DNA of 64,000 bases from Phoebastria nigripes (GCA_035582835.1 JAYKAV010002662.1:3242992-3306991); one strand, 5' to 3'; shown: positions 1-14,100, counted from the stretch's first letter. Program-made: numbers and translations. The notes: generated by a model from the sequence alone, not told the origin.

Positions 1-520
1 GGGAGGGAAGCACTGGTCTTATAATACTGGGAGAGCTGAGGGAGTGGCATTAATAAAACATGAGGGAGGAGGGGAAAAAATGCTTATACGGACTGTTGTT
101 ACAGCTACTGCTGCTTCAGACAGCCTCAGAGTACTGAAATATAGAAAGCTTTTCTGCTTGGAATTAATTTTCAGATTCTTCTGCAGTTAAGAACTTCAGA
201 GAACTGAGCTGTCTTCCTTCCACTTGACAAAGTGAGATGCCTTTTACCCTTTCAATACCAAATGCTTTTAGTCATTTACCCAAATTATCTTCAATAAATC
301 TATACAGAATTCCCTCTGCTAGGTTTTCTTTGGCCTTGCAGCCAATCACTAGAGGGTGCGAAAGAGCTGAGGACACTTCCAGAAGGGCCCTTAAAATAAA
401 CATGAAAAATCTTACTTCTACCATGAGCCAAATCTCCACCAGAGAAAAGAACTGTAACACATTCCCAAACCTATTTATTGCAGTGTGCAATCCTGCCATT
501 GGTTTCAATTGTCTTCTTAC
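1..520 (-). other. KMT2C: KMT2C intron 21, partial
   Basis: This is the intron downstream of exon 21 in gene order. I see no further exon, repeat or other feature in it. Confidence 0.85.
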
Positions 521-630
521 CGTTTGTTGGTGGTATGTATGGCCTACAAATGGTACAGTCAAAACCCATATCAGCTATGTTTTCCACTTCCTCCTCTGTG
601 TTTAAGTTCTGACAGATTGCATGCATCCAT
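521..630 (-). CDS. KMT2C: KMT2C exon 21 (110 bp): end of PHD7
   Basis: This exon reads [20 protein letters not shown], then [22 protein letters not shown] and CTIC supply the last four zinc ligands of PHD7. The acceptor is atttctag and the donor gtaaga. It ends with the first base of the next codon, so coding continues beyond the low-coordinate edge of the window. Confidence 0.96.
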
Positions 631-3600
631 CTAGAAATTAAGTGGGGGAAAAAATACAATTTAAAGGAAATATGTGGTGTTTTAGGAGACCCAAATATCA
701 GTATATGGTCCAAGTAAATGTGAAATACTTGTTTAGTTTAAATTCTTCTAAGGAGAAATGATGAATCAGGTTCTCCGTATATAGCATTCCCCTACGGTGG
801 TGTGTGTTAAATACTGTATATACAGTACAGATCACCTGTTTCCCTTCACAGGAAAGAAATCTCTATAAAACAATGTCCTGGAAGCAAATATGTCTTAGTA
901 TTATAATTTTCTCCCTATATTGCAATCATTTTAACTACTTACTTATCATAGAATGTAATCTAGATTTAGCCTCACAACAATAGTCTTGTGAGGTAAATTA
1001 GTTTTATTTTTACAGAGAGGGAAAATGAGGCACAGAGTGATTAATTAATTTGCCCAGAGTCATATAATTAAGTCTGTGGTACAGCTAGGAATGAACTAAT
1101 AAGAGACTTCTGAGACTCAATCCAGTGCTCTTTACCACAAGACCATTCCCTTCATCTTTACGCTTTTACATTAGGGGAAAAAAATTAAAATAAGCCTCAA
1201 ACAGGAAAAACCTGTAAAATATTAGAAATCCTTACCGATCACATTGTCTACACTGAATTATAAGCTCTTCATCCCTGTAAGTGCGATAGCAGATTGGGCA
1301 GGTAGACAAACTTGCGCAAGGAGCACACTGTGTGTAATTATTTTGCCATTCACATCTTAAACCTGGAGAAGTTGCTCCACAGTGTCTGCACCAAACACAC
1401 CTGCAGAACAGACAAAATGATCTATTACTTTCAGTTCACAGGAAGATTATTTTGTGGCTTTAAAACCCTCCTACTTAGAACTGGGTAAGTAATTAAGTTT
1501 TAGTTCACTAACCACTTCAGGGCGGGGGGGAGGGGAAAGGAAAACTCATTTCAGGTCAAACAATATTTTAATTGAAAGAAAAGGTATTATTTAGATTTCA
1601 AAAATTACCAACATTTTTTATACTTTTTAAAGAAAGTTCCTAAGTAATAAATCCTTTCAATCTGCAAAAACAGGCAGATGGGTGTTTGTAACAGCTCAAC
1701 AGGTCAAAGGAGTTCCTGCTTCCAGTTACCATTCACTTGGAGATATGGAGACTTAACCATGTGAGAGGTCTATTCTGTGTTTCACCCAAGTAACGTGAAT
1801 GGTTTTCAGAGGGTTTTATTTTGAGAACGATTTGTTGAAGTGCCCATTCATTTTTCCAACTGAACATTGGAATGAACATTCCAATGAACGTAAATTGGAT
1901 TTTTTTTTTTTTTTTTTTGGCTAAGAGTTTCAAAAGAAAAAATTTGTCCATCTCTACTTACGTGGTTTTTGGCATGAAGAAACAGTATTAAGAGTTTCCC
2001 TACTAAATTGATAATAGAATGAAACAATTCAAAAGTATTTTGTTTCCTTTGTTTAATACACCTGACAAATGCAATTAAAACATTATTACAGTTCAACTGA
2101 CATTGCAAATATGAAGTGACAAAAGAAACAAAAGAGGCCAGCAGTCAATATTTCTGACCCCAGAACCAAACACACCATTTGCACTTCCAGCCTCCCTTTG
2201 GAACTGTCTGCAGGGGTGGATCTAAGCAGTACGTGTGGTAGCTGATGTCACAGTCATCACAGAGAAGCAGTCTTCCTGGATCTGTCGCTTTCCCACAGGC
2301 TTCACACACTGTGCACTCCAGGCACCTCCAACCTTTGCTAAGCACCACTTTAGTAATCTGCAAATGGCAAGGTGAAAATGATTTGAAAACTGCTCTATGA
2401 AGTGCAACTGTTGTACAAATTAAGGTCTGGCTAGTGGAGCACAGGATGCTCTTCCATGCACACTATCCACATCGTAAGTAGCTGTTTATCAATTAGACAT
2501 TCTGAAGCTTCAATAAATGGGAATGGATTAAACAGAAAGGAACTGTAATTACTGATAGCTGATACTGTTCCAGAATATAGTTTCTTCAGATAAACTAGTA
2601 TATCAGAGAATATATACTGCACTGCATCTACATGTAGGACAGTTTACTCCTTACAGGAGTAGCTGGTTCTGTAGGGAAGAAGGAGAACACACGGCTGGTT
2701 TTTTTCAGCTATGTAGTAAAGCCAGGATTCAGCTCACTACAAATCCTGTATCTTTCCTAAATTATCTGCGACAACCAGCGCTGTGGTTGTAGTCATCTGA
2801 AGCAAATAACTAATTTATTGTAATTAATATATAATGTAAGAGTAGTATATAAACGCAAAGCCAAATTATAGTTGCGTGAAATACGCATATGGCATTTAGT
2901 AAAGTACATTTAAAATAAAGTTTTTTGACATGTTTAAAAAAATCCCACTTTTACATAGATGTACTTATATAATAAAGAGTGTATGGTGTATATATTGCAG
3001 TAAATAGCTTATTATGTGCTTGCTAAGCCATCTCATACCATTCAAATTTAATTTTCACACATTCTCTCCTAGACTAATGAATGTAAAACGCATTAATTAA
3101 CCACTCCAACTGCTGTCAATTCTGACAGCCAACAGACAAATCGAATCAACTAAACCTTATACCCCTAGTAAATGAAGATGCAGTAAAATTTTTTTCTTTG
3201 TTTTTACTTCTGCTTGTATTTAGGTTTTAAGCTTATATCTCAAACTGTTATTTTAACCAACTGCTGGATAACCAGTGCTATTTATGGTTGTGAAATTACA
3301 AAAAGGTTAATTTCTCTTGAGGCAATGCATACTATAAAATGACATTTAATTGAAGTCTTTCACAAGTCGCATACAAATAATGGTCACATTAGCTGATGAA
3401 CATCTAACAAGTTAATGACTCCCCTAATTACCACAAAACCAAAGCCAGCATAGTGCTATTAAAATACAATATGAAAAAAGTGTAATCAAGTTATTTTTTT
3501 ATGTAACAAAATCACTCACCTTAATACTGACACAGTATGGATGGTAACACTGACCACATTGAGAACAGGCAAGCAACCTGCCCTCAGCACCTTGGCCAAA

Positions 3601-4221
3601 ACTCCCACAAACTACGCACATATCCTGAAATGATAGAAAAAAGCAGATTTTCAACACATGCCAGACACTAAATTCTGAAAACATGTAACTGTAGAGTCCA
3701 ACTAGCCTGCTGTACAATTTAACTCCTAACAAGGACACTCATTTACTTTTTTCTAATTAAAAGCAGAGAAACAAAATGAAAACACAGTAACTATTATCCT
3801 AACCTGATGGAGAGTGAACTTGTCACTGTTAGAGAAGAGGACAACTGTATTATGCATTGAGTTTTCTTCCTCATCTTTGTTAGATGAAATATCCATAGTT
3901 GTGACCTATTAAAAAAACCACACCACATGAACAGCGAGCACATCACATTTTCTAAGACATGAGACAAGATGAAACTTATTTTCTAAATGTGTTAATTTTT
4001 TAATAGTACCAGAGAATACAAACTTTACAAATATTTATTCATACAGTATGAACTTTCATAAAAAGCTACCTTCATCAGAAATTACTATATTAATTCACAT
4101 GTTCACATCAGTACAAGCATCATCTCTATTTCAGTTTTACAGACACGTTCTCTTCCTCTCCTTTGTTCACCTTTACACATTACCCCATTGCACTTTAAAA
4201 TGGAAATGGAAGGAAAGAGGT

Positions 4222-4287
<66 letters not shown>

Positions 4288-7200
4288 AAAATCACTAAGC
4301 AGAAATTGTCATACTGTGACCAGTCTGCTCTGTTCCCAACATATAAACACTGAAGTTCTTCTCATCGAAAAGTTAATTGCAGCAACATACTTTTGAGTAC
4401 TAATTCAAAGAGCAATTGCAGAAATGTAATTTGTCCCATATTGCCTAAAATGTGATTTAGCTAATGTTCCAAGTATGTTAGAGGAATAAGCAAGAGTTCT
4501 AAAGTTTGAAGAGTTAAGATACTCTCCGTAAGCAGTTTCTTTATGAGGCTTATCTATCTTGCCCGTAAAAACTTGCATTGAACTTGAAATGGCTGTTTTG
4601 ATCTCAATCCATAAGCTCTTACTGCAGACAGTCGTTCTCCTTTTGATCAAGCGATTGTTACTCCGACCTGCCCTTTATTAATTCAGTGTATACATGTACA
4701 TATAGCTTCTCAGGAAGAAAAAGAAGAAAAAAAAGACTTCAACTGTGTTCTGACTTTCANGCAAATCTTGCTATGCAGAATTTGCTATCCATGAATTTAA
4801 ATTAACAGCCCTAACTATTTACTCTCTGAACCAGTAGCAGCCATGAAAGTTTGGAAGATAAGAGCACACAGTTCTATATAAAAGAACAAATGCATGATAG
4901 GGAAATGTAACTTTGTTTTACCAGCTGTTTTAATTTTATAAATGTGGATTATTTTAAATACAGTTTAAGTCTTACACAGATAGTTTTGTTTAAATAATAA
5001 TTTAAATACTTTACAAATCCAAACATCACTCTAGAGACAAATGTAAATACCGTTACAACAGCTACAGGAATCCTTCTGACACACTGTTGCTGAAAATCAG
5101 TGTTTACTGAGAAACAGCTAAAAAGGGAGTATATTGCTAATGCGTTTTAATTACTGTATGGTTGAGAGCACTGCAGCTGTAACTAACTAATTAACAAAAA
5201 AACACCCAAAACACCTCTTGATACGTTCAGGGAGAGCTTTTCGCTCGCATGTAGTTCCACAGGTTCCACAAAGTTCTTGGAATTGCTTGCATATACAAAA
5301 GAACAGAATTTGAATGACTGAATCACTGCAGTTTTGATGCTTGCTTAATGCCAGCCGTGACACAGCTTGGGTTACCTTCTTTCCCATTCCCAAGATATAC
5401 CAAGATATTTCCAAATTTGTGTAGTTGTCCACTGGTCATGATCCCATGCTGAGTAAGAATCAGTTTGTGCAAAGGGGCTGAAAATACTCCCATTCCAAAC
5501 GTTTATCTGGCAAAAGGCTGGTCTCTTGGTATTGCTACCTTCATCTACTCTATCATAAGACAGCCACAATCTCTGCTCTAGAACTCTGAAGCTGCCATTT
5601 ACTTGACAAGTCACAGGATCAAATTTCTACAGGAGAGTGATGTCCCTTTTGTATTTATAGCAATTTACCTAACTCAATACCCTCTGTTCAGCTACAAAAA
5701 TTTTTAAAAGTTTGTTGTATAAAACCCAGCTTCCCTTGAAGTACAAATTTGTGCTTTGTAACATAGAATCATAGAATAGTTTGGGTTGGAAGGGACCTTT
5801 AAAGGCCATCTAGTCCAACCCCCCTGCCGTGGGCAGGGACATCTCCAACTAGATCAAGCTGCTCGAGCCCCATCCAGCCTGACCTTGAATGCTTCCAGGG
5901 ATGGGGCATCCACCACCTCTCTGGGCAACCTGGGCCAGTGTTTCACCACCCTCAGTGTAAAAAATTTCTTCCTTATATCTAGTCTGAATCTACCCTCTTT
6001 TAGTTTAAAACCATTACACTCCTTGTCCTACCACAACAGGCCCTGCTAAAAAGTCTGTCCCCATCTTTCTTACAATCCCACTTTAAGTCTTGGAAGGCTG
6101 CAATAAGGTCTCCCTGGAGCCTTCTCTTCTCCAGGCTGAACAACCCCAACGCTCAGCCTGTCCTCATAGGAGAGGTGTTCCATCCCTCTGATCATTTTTG
6201 TGGCCCTCCTCTGGACCTGCTCCAACAGGTCCATGTCCTTCCTGTACCAAGGACTAAATAATTATGTGAATGCCTCCAATTCAATAAGGTACCTATGACT
6301 AGCTTGAGTGGAATTCATCCTGTATGTTTAAAATTACATATTCGCTCACTAATCTTGACCATCCAAAGCTTTAAAAGGGAACAATGATAGAGACATTTGT
6401 TCTTTTCCCAGATCACAAATACCAGAGTATTCCAAGAAATTATTATATAGGCAGCAAAAAGTGGCACAATGCTGTATAAACTCAAACAGATTATAAGTAA
6501 GAACACAGAAAAGCAGCTCTAAAGAGAGTCTGAGGAATTACTTCATAAAGACATAAAAATAAGTAAGTCCTTCTCTGAACATGAGGAACAGGATGCCTCT
6601 CAAAATCTGCAGGGCGGACTGATAATCAAACTTTAAAGGATATGTTCAAAGAAGCCAAGTCCATAGCCGGAAAAAAACTATGAATTTTTTGCAGTCCAGA
6701 TTTCCAACAGTTTTTCATACCAAAATCCCTCTTCTTATGAGGAGCAGACCAGGACTGTGTAAGATTTAAGAGTTTTAAAAGGACTTCAAGTATTAAATAG
6801 CTTAACTATCAATTGCAGTGAGCAACGACTTGCATAGAATCACTTCAGTGCTGTAGGAATGGGAGGCGGCAAATGTAACTACCATTTTCTCAAAGGTTTC
6901 TGGGGGGGAAGCCGTGTACCGTCCTACAGAATATCTGACATTTGATCATAACAGAGAACTTGCAGCCACATTGATATATATTATATTTTGTTAAAGAGTC
7001 AAGGAAGCTTAATTATGGTAAATCAGGATCTATCAGAGCTCTCTGAAGGAGTCTGCAAGCCTGGGGACAGGGAAATCTGACTGACATAACTTACTTGGTT
7101 ACCAAATTATTTTGGCAAAGTCCTTCGCCAATGCTCCTTAAAAAAAGGTAAACTGACATAGAATTAGAGGAATGGTCCCTATATTAACACAAGACACGAA

Positions 7201-10200
7201 ATGAAGGGTAGAATAAATTATCAGTTTTCTATGTAGGAGAATAGCACTAGTGGAAATCTAATAGGGATGTCTGCTAACAGGCCGTGGTGTTCAACACACT
7301 CGTGTGCAATCTGAAAAATCAAGCGAGGAGCAAGGTGACAAAGCTTGCCAACAGCATTAAGATATTCAGAGTAATAAAAAACAAAAGACAACTGTGAAGA
7401 ACTGCACAAGAACTTCATAAAGCTGAGTGCTGGGCTATAAAAAGGCAGATGAAAGTCCAAAAAGTAAAAAAAATGAACATGACAAAACAACTGACAAGGA
7501 TGATCAAAAATATGGAATAGCTTCCATACAAGGAACAACTCAAAATACTGAGATTCTCCAGACTAGCAAGGAAAGAGTGGAAGGAAAAGGAGGAGAAATG
7601 ATGGAGATCTATAGAAACTGAGTGGCATGGATGGAGGAGGTGAATAGAAAACAACTCTAAACTCTCTCTTCTGTAAGAGCACTAAGGAGCAGGCAGCGGA
7701 ACCAGCAGGCAGCAATTTAAAACAGCAGGCTGATGAACTGTAGAACTTAAAAAGGTTAACATGGTTTCCGAAAGTTTTTAAAAGTGAATAGACAAATTCA
7801 CGAAAGAAAGCTCCAACACAGGCTGCCCAAGACAAAGATACCACCTCCTGTTCAGCAAATCCCCAAGGCATGAACTGTTGAAGTGTCTCCTTCTCTAGGC
7901 CTCTTCTGTTTCTGCACTCTTCCCCCAGCACTCAGTTTTGGTCCCCTGGGTAGAAGAACCTCTGGTCTGATCTGCTACNGCTGCTGTTACATTCTTATGC
8001 ACAAGTCTTGCTCTCCCCTTTTGTGTTGTTCCAGTGAGTGCTGCCTTTACCTAGCGTGTTTTCCACCCAAGGAAATGGAAGGAGTAGTCTAAGACTCCCA
8101 ACAGTTGTCACTTTAAGTGGCAAGAGCAGCATAAAATTGCTTCAGGTCCATTAAGCTACAGTGCTCTAGTTCTTCATCACAAACACTTAGTAATAGCCAG
8201 GCTTTATCAAATACCTCTGCTTTTTAATGCTCTCTGGTTTTATACAGTATTTTAATACAAGAATTATAGCTGAATAAAATGATGTTACATTAACAGACTG
8301 CAATATGACTTAAAAATAAATGTTCTTACCCCTGGAATGACTACAGTCCCAACTCCATTTTTCAGCTTTGATCTACCTCTGCCACCTCTTCCTGAAAGAC
8401 CTGCACCACGTGGCCTCCGCTTCCCTGGGAATCCTGATCCACGACCCTATTCAATATAAGATAACAATTTAAATGCAACCTGAAGTTCTTTTGTTACATG
8501 GGATTCAAACTTGTTCAATGCATCTAGGGAAAAACATAAGTAAAAAACCACCCTATGATTTCAAGTGAATATGAGCACACTAGGCTATAGTCATTAAGTC
8601 ACTGCATAAATCACTGTGAAATACCTTTAACTACTTACACGACATAATATGATCACCTTTATCACCAGTGAGAAAGCAGCCAAAACCAGAAATGTTTATT
8701 TTCTGCTCAAGAATAACTGGAAATACGGAAATGTATTTTTTTTCCACAGTTGCGAAGTATCCAAAATAAATATCCTCTATTCTATGATTCATTTGTCTTT
8801 TCTTTTTAAACAGTCAGCTCAGACAGTCATGGGACTTCTGAATAGGGTCTGGACACTTGATTAGTTGCAATCATAGATGCTTTTCTTACGCTATGAATAA
8901 TCAAGCAAACACTGGTATTTATTAGGACCCAATCCTGCTCCCAAAGCGAAGCAGGAGCTGGCTTCCACCAAACTCTCTTAATTCAGCAGATACAGAGAGA
9001 GCTTTTTATATTAATTGTATCAATTACACTCAGATCAACACTTCCCATAATACGACATTTTTCTTACAAAATATCCACTTATTTTTAGACAGCTTCTTTT
9101 TCCCCCTTCCTTATTTTAGATGCAGACGTACAGTTGCAGTGGTGTGTGCTCTGGAGTATTCACAGTATGTTCAACTACAATTAACTGTGGAAAAGCAAGT
9201 ATGTTTTTAATAATAATTACCTGATATTAATACTGTGATTTAGTTTGAATTTCATGATTTGATTTTTTTTTTAAATTTCAAAATGATCTAAACACAAAGA
9301 GGATCCCTAATCCTCCCTAATATTTTTCCAGATAGAAAAAGAACATATTGACAATGTCCCTGAGTTCTGGCTGGTATGTCAGACACCTTTACAACATGTT
9401 TCAGAGCCTCTGAGCTGTATAAATGACGATAATTAAGGTATATACTCAAATAAGCACCTTTCCTACTATGAAATAAGCAATGAGATTATTTATTGCATTT
9501 CAAATTTGTGAATAATCTCGGCTCCTCATACAGCCTGACTCCATCCACAAAGTATCTCGATACAGTGTCTGTATCCAAACGTTTGCTGGAAACTACTTTT
9601 AATATCAAGACAAAACATTTACTCAATAAAACAATGTTGACAGAACCACAAAGTTCCTTGGGGACGGTGTCGCCAACAGACATGAACAGTCTCTACTGAC
9701 GGAGACAGGAGTTCCCTGGATGGAAAGCAGCACTATGGGCTCAATATTACCAAAAGTATTTTTCAAATATGCCAACTCCTGTTTCAAAGAAGATATAGAA
9801 GTTTACGGTCACAGTTAAAGGGAGAATCCAGGCATCCCAATGTGAAAATTTTATTAACATCCATCTATTAATGGAAAGAGAAATTAAATTGACTTATTCT
9901 TACCCAACGAGGTAATGTTACGCAATGCTATTTTAGGAAGTGAAAGGGAGGATGATACTGATGGCTGAAGTATTTATATGTACTAAGGTGAAACAAAAAA
10001 TGTTGTCCTTACATATATATGGAGTTAATACATATGCACACACAGGACATAACAAGCATCAGTTTTTTAAGATGTAAACTCTTCTGGCATGTTTCTTATT
10101 TTGTCTGTTTCAGACCAGGTATCAGTATTGTTATTTTCACACAACTAGTAAGAGGAATAAGCACATACTTGTATCAATGTTAATGCTGAATATTAAGCTG

Positions 10201-11077
10201 AAAATTAATGCTTGAAGCAGCAAAAGCTAAGCTAATGTCAAATTAAANTAAAATTAGCATGAGAGTTAAAGTGAGATGAAAATAAATCTATAAATCTGGG
10301 AAGCTACAACTATTTGTCAGTTTCATCATTTAGCTTTTTTGCCTTTATTTAAAAATAATTATTCCACTTAAGTTTCTTCAGGTGTTTTTAATGGTAAACG
10401 TCACTGTGGATACGAGCTTTGGTCCATCTAATCAGATAGGAAAGTTGCTATTTATTCCCCCATAAGCTAAAAACGATGTCACTTTGAATCCACCCTGCAA
10501 GATTTCTCCACAGCAACAAATTCAAGCCACCCCAGATCTCTGCTCCTTTCCGTGCCTGGCTTACCTTACTGCAAGTCTTAAAGACATTTTCCTTCTCAGG
10601 TGATTTATTTTGACAGCTATGTAAAGCCAACCACAAAAAGTGAAGTACTAAACATACACAAAAAATTGGTAATACAAGCTATTCTTTGCCATTGAAAATC
10701 AGGGCAATGCCATCATACTGTACACTCTGGAAAGCATACATTTTTTAACCTGAAAGCTCCAGAGTTTCAATAATTTTTAAAGGCCTTAAACAGTAATACA
10801 GTGGAAGATTCATTCAGTTGTGAGATACAGAATTTCATCACTAGTCTCTACAGCAGAAAGATAGCAACGGATACATGTAAATAAATTCAAATTATTTACC
10901 ACTTTGATGCTCCAAATGGCACTGCCAGGAAGCTGTCTGGATTTAAAAATGTCCCGACCTTCTGAAATGTCTGGGGACCAGGAAGGTGGGCTGACTGTAT
11001 TATTGGTACTCCAAGCCCCCTAGGATACGGTAGGTGAGAAAATAGATGTATAAAACTTCGCAACATAAAAAAAAAAG

Positions 11078-11126
<49 letters not shown>

Positions 11127-14100
11127 NNNNNNNNNNNNNNNNNNNNNNNNNNNNNNNNNNNNNNNNNNNNNNNNNNNNNNNNNNNNNNNNNNNNNNNNNN
11201 NNNNNNNNNNNNNNNNNNNNNNNNNNNNNNNNNNNNNNNNNNNNNNNNNNNNNNNNNNNNNNNNNNNNNNNNNNNNNNNNNNNNNNNNNNNNNNNNNNNN
11301 NNNNNNNNNNNNNNNNNNNNNNNNNNNNNNNNNNNNNNNNNNNNNNNNNNNNNNNNNNNNNNNNNNNNNNNNNNNNNNNNNNNNNNNNNNNNNNNNNNNN
11401 NNNNNNNNNNNNNNNNNNNNNNNNNNNNNNNNNNNNNNNNNNNNNNNNNNNNNNNNNNNNNNNNNNNNNNNNNNNNNNNNNNNNNNNNNNNNNNNNNNNN
11501 NNNNNNNNNNNNNNNNNNNNNNNNNNNNNNNNNNNNNNNNNNNNNNNNNNNNNNNNNNNNAAGAAAAGAAAACCAGCCACGGTAATTAACAGTGTCTCTC
11601 TCTTGCAAGTTTGCCACAAATAAACCATTATAAAACCCCATTACTAAGGTTTTTTCACCCCAGTGTTCTCATGTTATGCTGTGGTATCAAATTTTAATAT
11701 GTTATTATATACATGTAATAACATAAGTCCATATGGTGTACCTACAAACTCTTTTTAACTAATTGATTATTATCCCTATTTATATAGTTCCCATTATGGT
11801 GAGATACTGTATAACTGTCACAAGAAATACGGCAAAACAAGAAGAAAGTGCTAAGATGGACAAGAAAAAAACCGCTGAAGTTCCTCACACACATTAAAAT
11901 CTGTGGAAGACTTCCTCGAACCCTGAGTAAAGACTGCAGGAGATAGCCATCAAAATAAATAACTTCAGTCTAAATTTACAAATTAGAATACTTAAAGGAT
12001 AATACATTTTCCTAATTCTAAGTTTGTGAGAGTAAGAAATAATGAATACCAAGATGAGAAGTAAAACAGATGAAAAGTATAGGTTTACCTTCTCAAGAAT
12101 GACATTCAGCAGTAGAATCACACAGATGATACGGAATAACCTCATGCATACTAATAGTCCCAACTATTCACACATGCATAACTGCTCACACGGGCAAGCC
12201 CAAACACATTTACGCCTTTGAATACTGGTCTATACAATAATAAACATTAAGAAAAATGAGATAGCTTTGCAAAATGTGTTTTTTTTCTGAAATGAAACGT
12301 TCTCCATCAAGAATGTGTGGTAAACAGTTTCTTTGGAATCAAAAACTCATCAAAACATATATTCATCTCAGACTGTAAATAGGTATTCTGCTAACAGCTG
12401 TGCTGACTGAAAATAGGGCTTACCCCTCAACTGATTTCAGGCCAGAACGATCATGGGCAAGACCTCCCTAATCCATGTAAGGCACAGCCAGGTTAGCTCA
12501 ATCTGCTGATGAAGGCGAGTATGAGCCAACATCTTGCTTACCCTCAAGCAGATGAGGAAAAGCTCGTATGACACCTTCTACTTGCAGAGCTCGGTAGGCA
12601 GTAACCTACGGCTGCTCAGATAGCTCTGTATTCAAACTGGCACAATAGATCCAAAAGAAAAAGTTTGTCACCGACCTAAAAGCCTAATTACGCATAAAAG
12701 TTGCATTTTAAAAATGCCAACATTGTCCAAGTGGTACAACCCACAGTGTGGACATGGTAGTATTCAGTATAAATCTGCTTTCTAGGTGTTTAGCTATGCC
12801 TGCATGGGAAAGGGAATATGGACAATATAGCACTTTTAAAAAAACAAACAAAAAACAAAAAACCCCACCACTTTACAATTTTGTCCACACAAGGGGGTAC
12901 TTGTGTGGCANACAACCTACAAACTGCTTAGTGGCCAGAAGATTTTCTCCGTTTTNAACTTCCCATCATTGTCCTCCCTCTGCCAAGGTGCTTCCAAAAA
13001 TACTCCAGCTGAACTGCTAGTGCCAGCAACTGCCCACCTACACTTGGGTTAAATGAGTATGCTTGATGAAACCGCTTACATTGTAAGATTTTGCTATCCC
13101 AGTTTTTTGCTTGACTTCAGTTAGATGGTCATCACGCAGACAACTCAGCAGATCAAAAGGATCAACAACCTCTAACAGGGGAATAGTGTTGAGCAGAAAC
13201 CTTCTGCACCTGCAAACCCAGAGATGGATGGGAGTCCTTGTTCACATCCAGGACGTAAGGGCATAATATGATATAACATGGGCACAACCGCACCAAGTCA
13301 GAAACGGGCGGAAAAAAAGCAAGCAAACTTCCACAGAAACAGAGGTTTGATATACCTGCCCAAACACATTCCTGGGGTGACTCCTCTGAAACACACATCA
13401 CACACTATCCATGCTGAACCACCCTGGGCTCCCTGCATGGTCAGCAAAGGGAAACAGGTGCTTGCAGAAAACAACTCACCACATGGGACGGAAGGTGTCA
13501 GAATAGTCTCACCCTACATGCCCCTACTTCTCTCCAGNGACTCTAATGGGAACCTCAAGGTGACTACAGCAGATCTTTAACACTGCAGATATCTGCGGTT
13601 GGGTGAATCCCACTCCTCCAGCCTGCAGCAACTTCCACCAGGCAGAAACGGCAAGACTGAAGTATGATGTTGTTATATCAAGAGCACTGTGGTTTATTAA
13701 TCAGTTCTTTGTCGATATCTCATGTTTTTACTAAGCACTGTCACACCAGTTAGCAGCTACATCAGCAGTTTTGTGGCAACAGGAAATTTAACTTTACTAT
13801 GCTAGCCATATTTGTAATATCAAAGAATGTTCCATTTTAGCACGATAAAATTAAACCTTTCATTGAATTTTAGTTACGGTTTCCCTGTATTTCTAAAATT
13901 CATAATGCATAGCAAGTAACTGTTCTTATAATATGGAAATTCAAAGAAAATCTTGTATAGCAACACAAAGAAAATCTATGTATTACAGAAACAATCTTAA
14001 GGGAGGCAACATGTTGGCTAAGAGTCGAAATTCAAGATCTCAACCATGCTGAAAATACCTAATCAACAACTAAAACTATCTACTCTTATTTGGGACGTAC

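Larger units (their letters stand above)
3906..8329 (-). other. KMT2C: KMT2C intron 16 (4.4 kb)
   Basis: This intron holds the poly-A tract, a CR1 fragment and the old plus-strand LINE described separately. The remainder (about 4.3-5.7 kb and 8.0-8.3 kb) shows nothing recognisable. Confidence 0.85.

Noticed and set aside
2774..2793. Palindrome-like acaaccagcgctgtggttgt
   Set aside because: Seven-base arms in a long AT-rich intron are expected by chance.
4048..4353. A plus-strand ORF with a long poly-Lys run
   Set aside because: It is a translation of the 59-base poly-A tract.
7563..7931. A 122-codon minus-strand ORF
   Set aside because: It lies antisense within the decayed CR1/L3-like element and has no family resemblance.
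8785..8800. ctattctatgattcat, resembling a CR1 tail
   Set aside because: Only one unit and a half, with no CR1 body on either side; likely chance.
11000..11641. ORFs spanning the N gap
   Set aside because: They are artefacts of translating Ns and poly-A/T.
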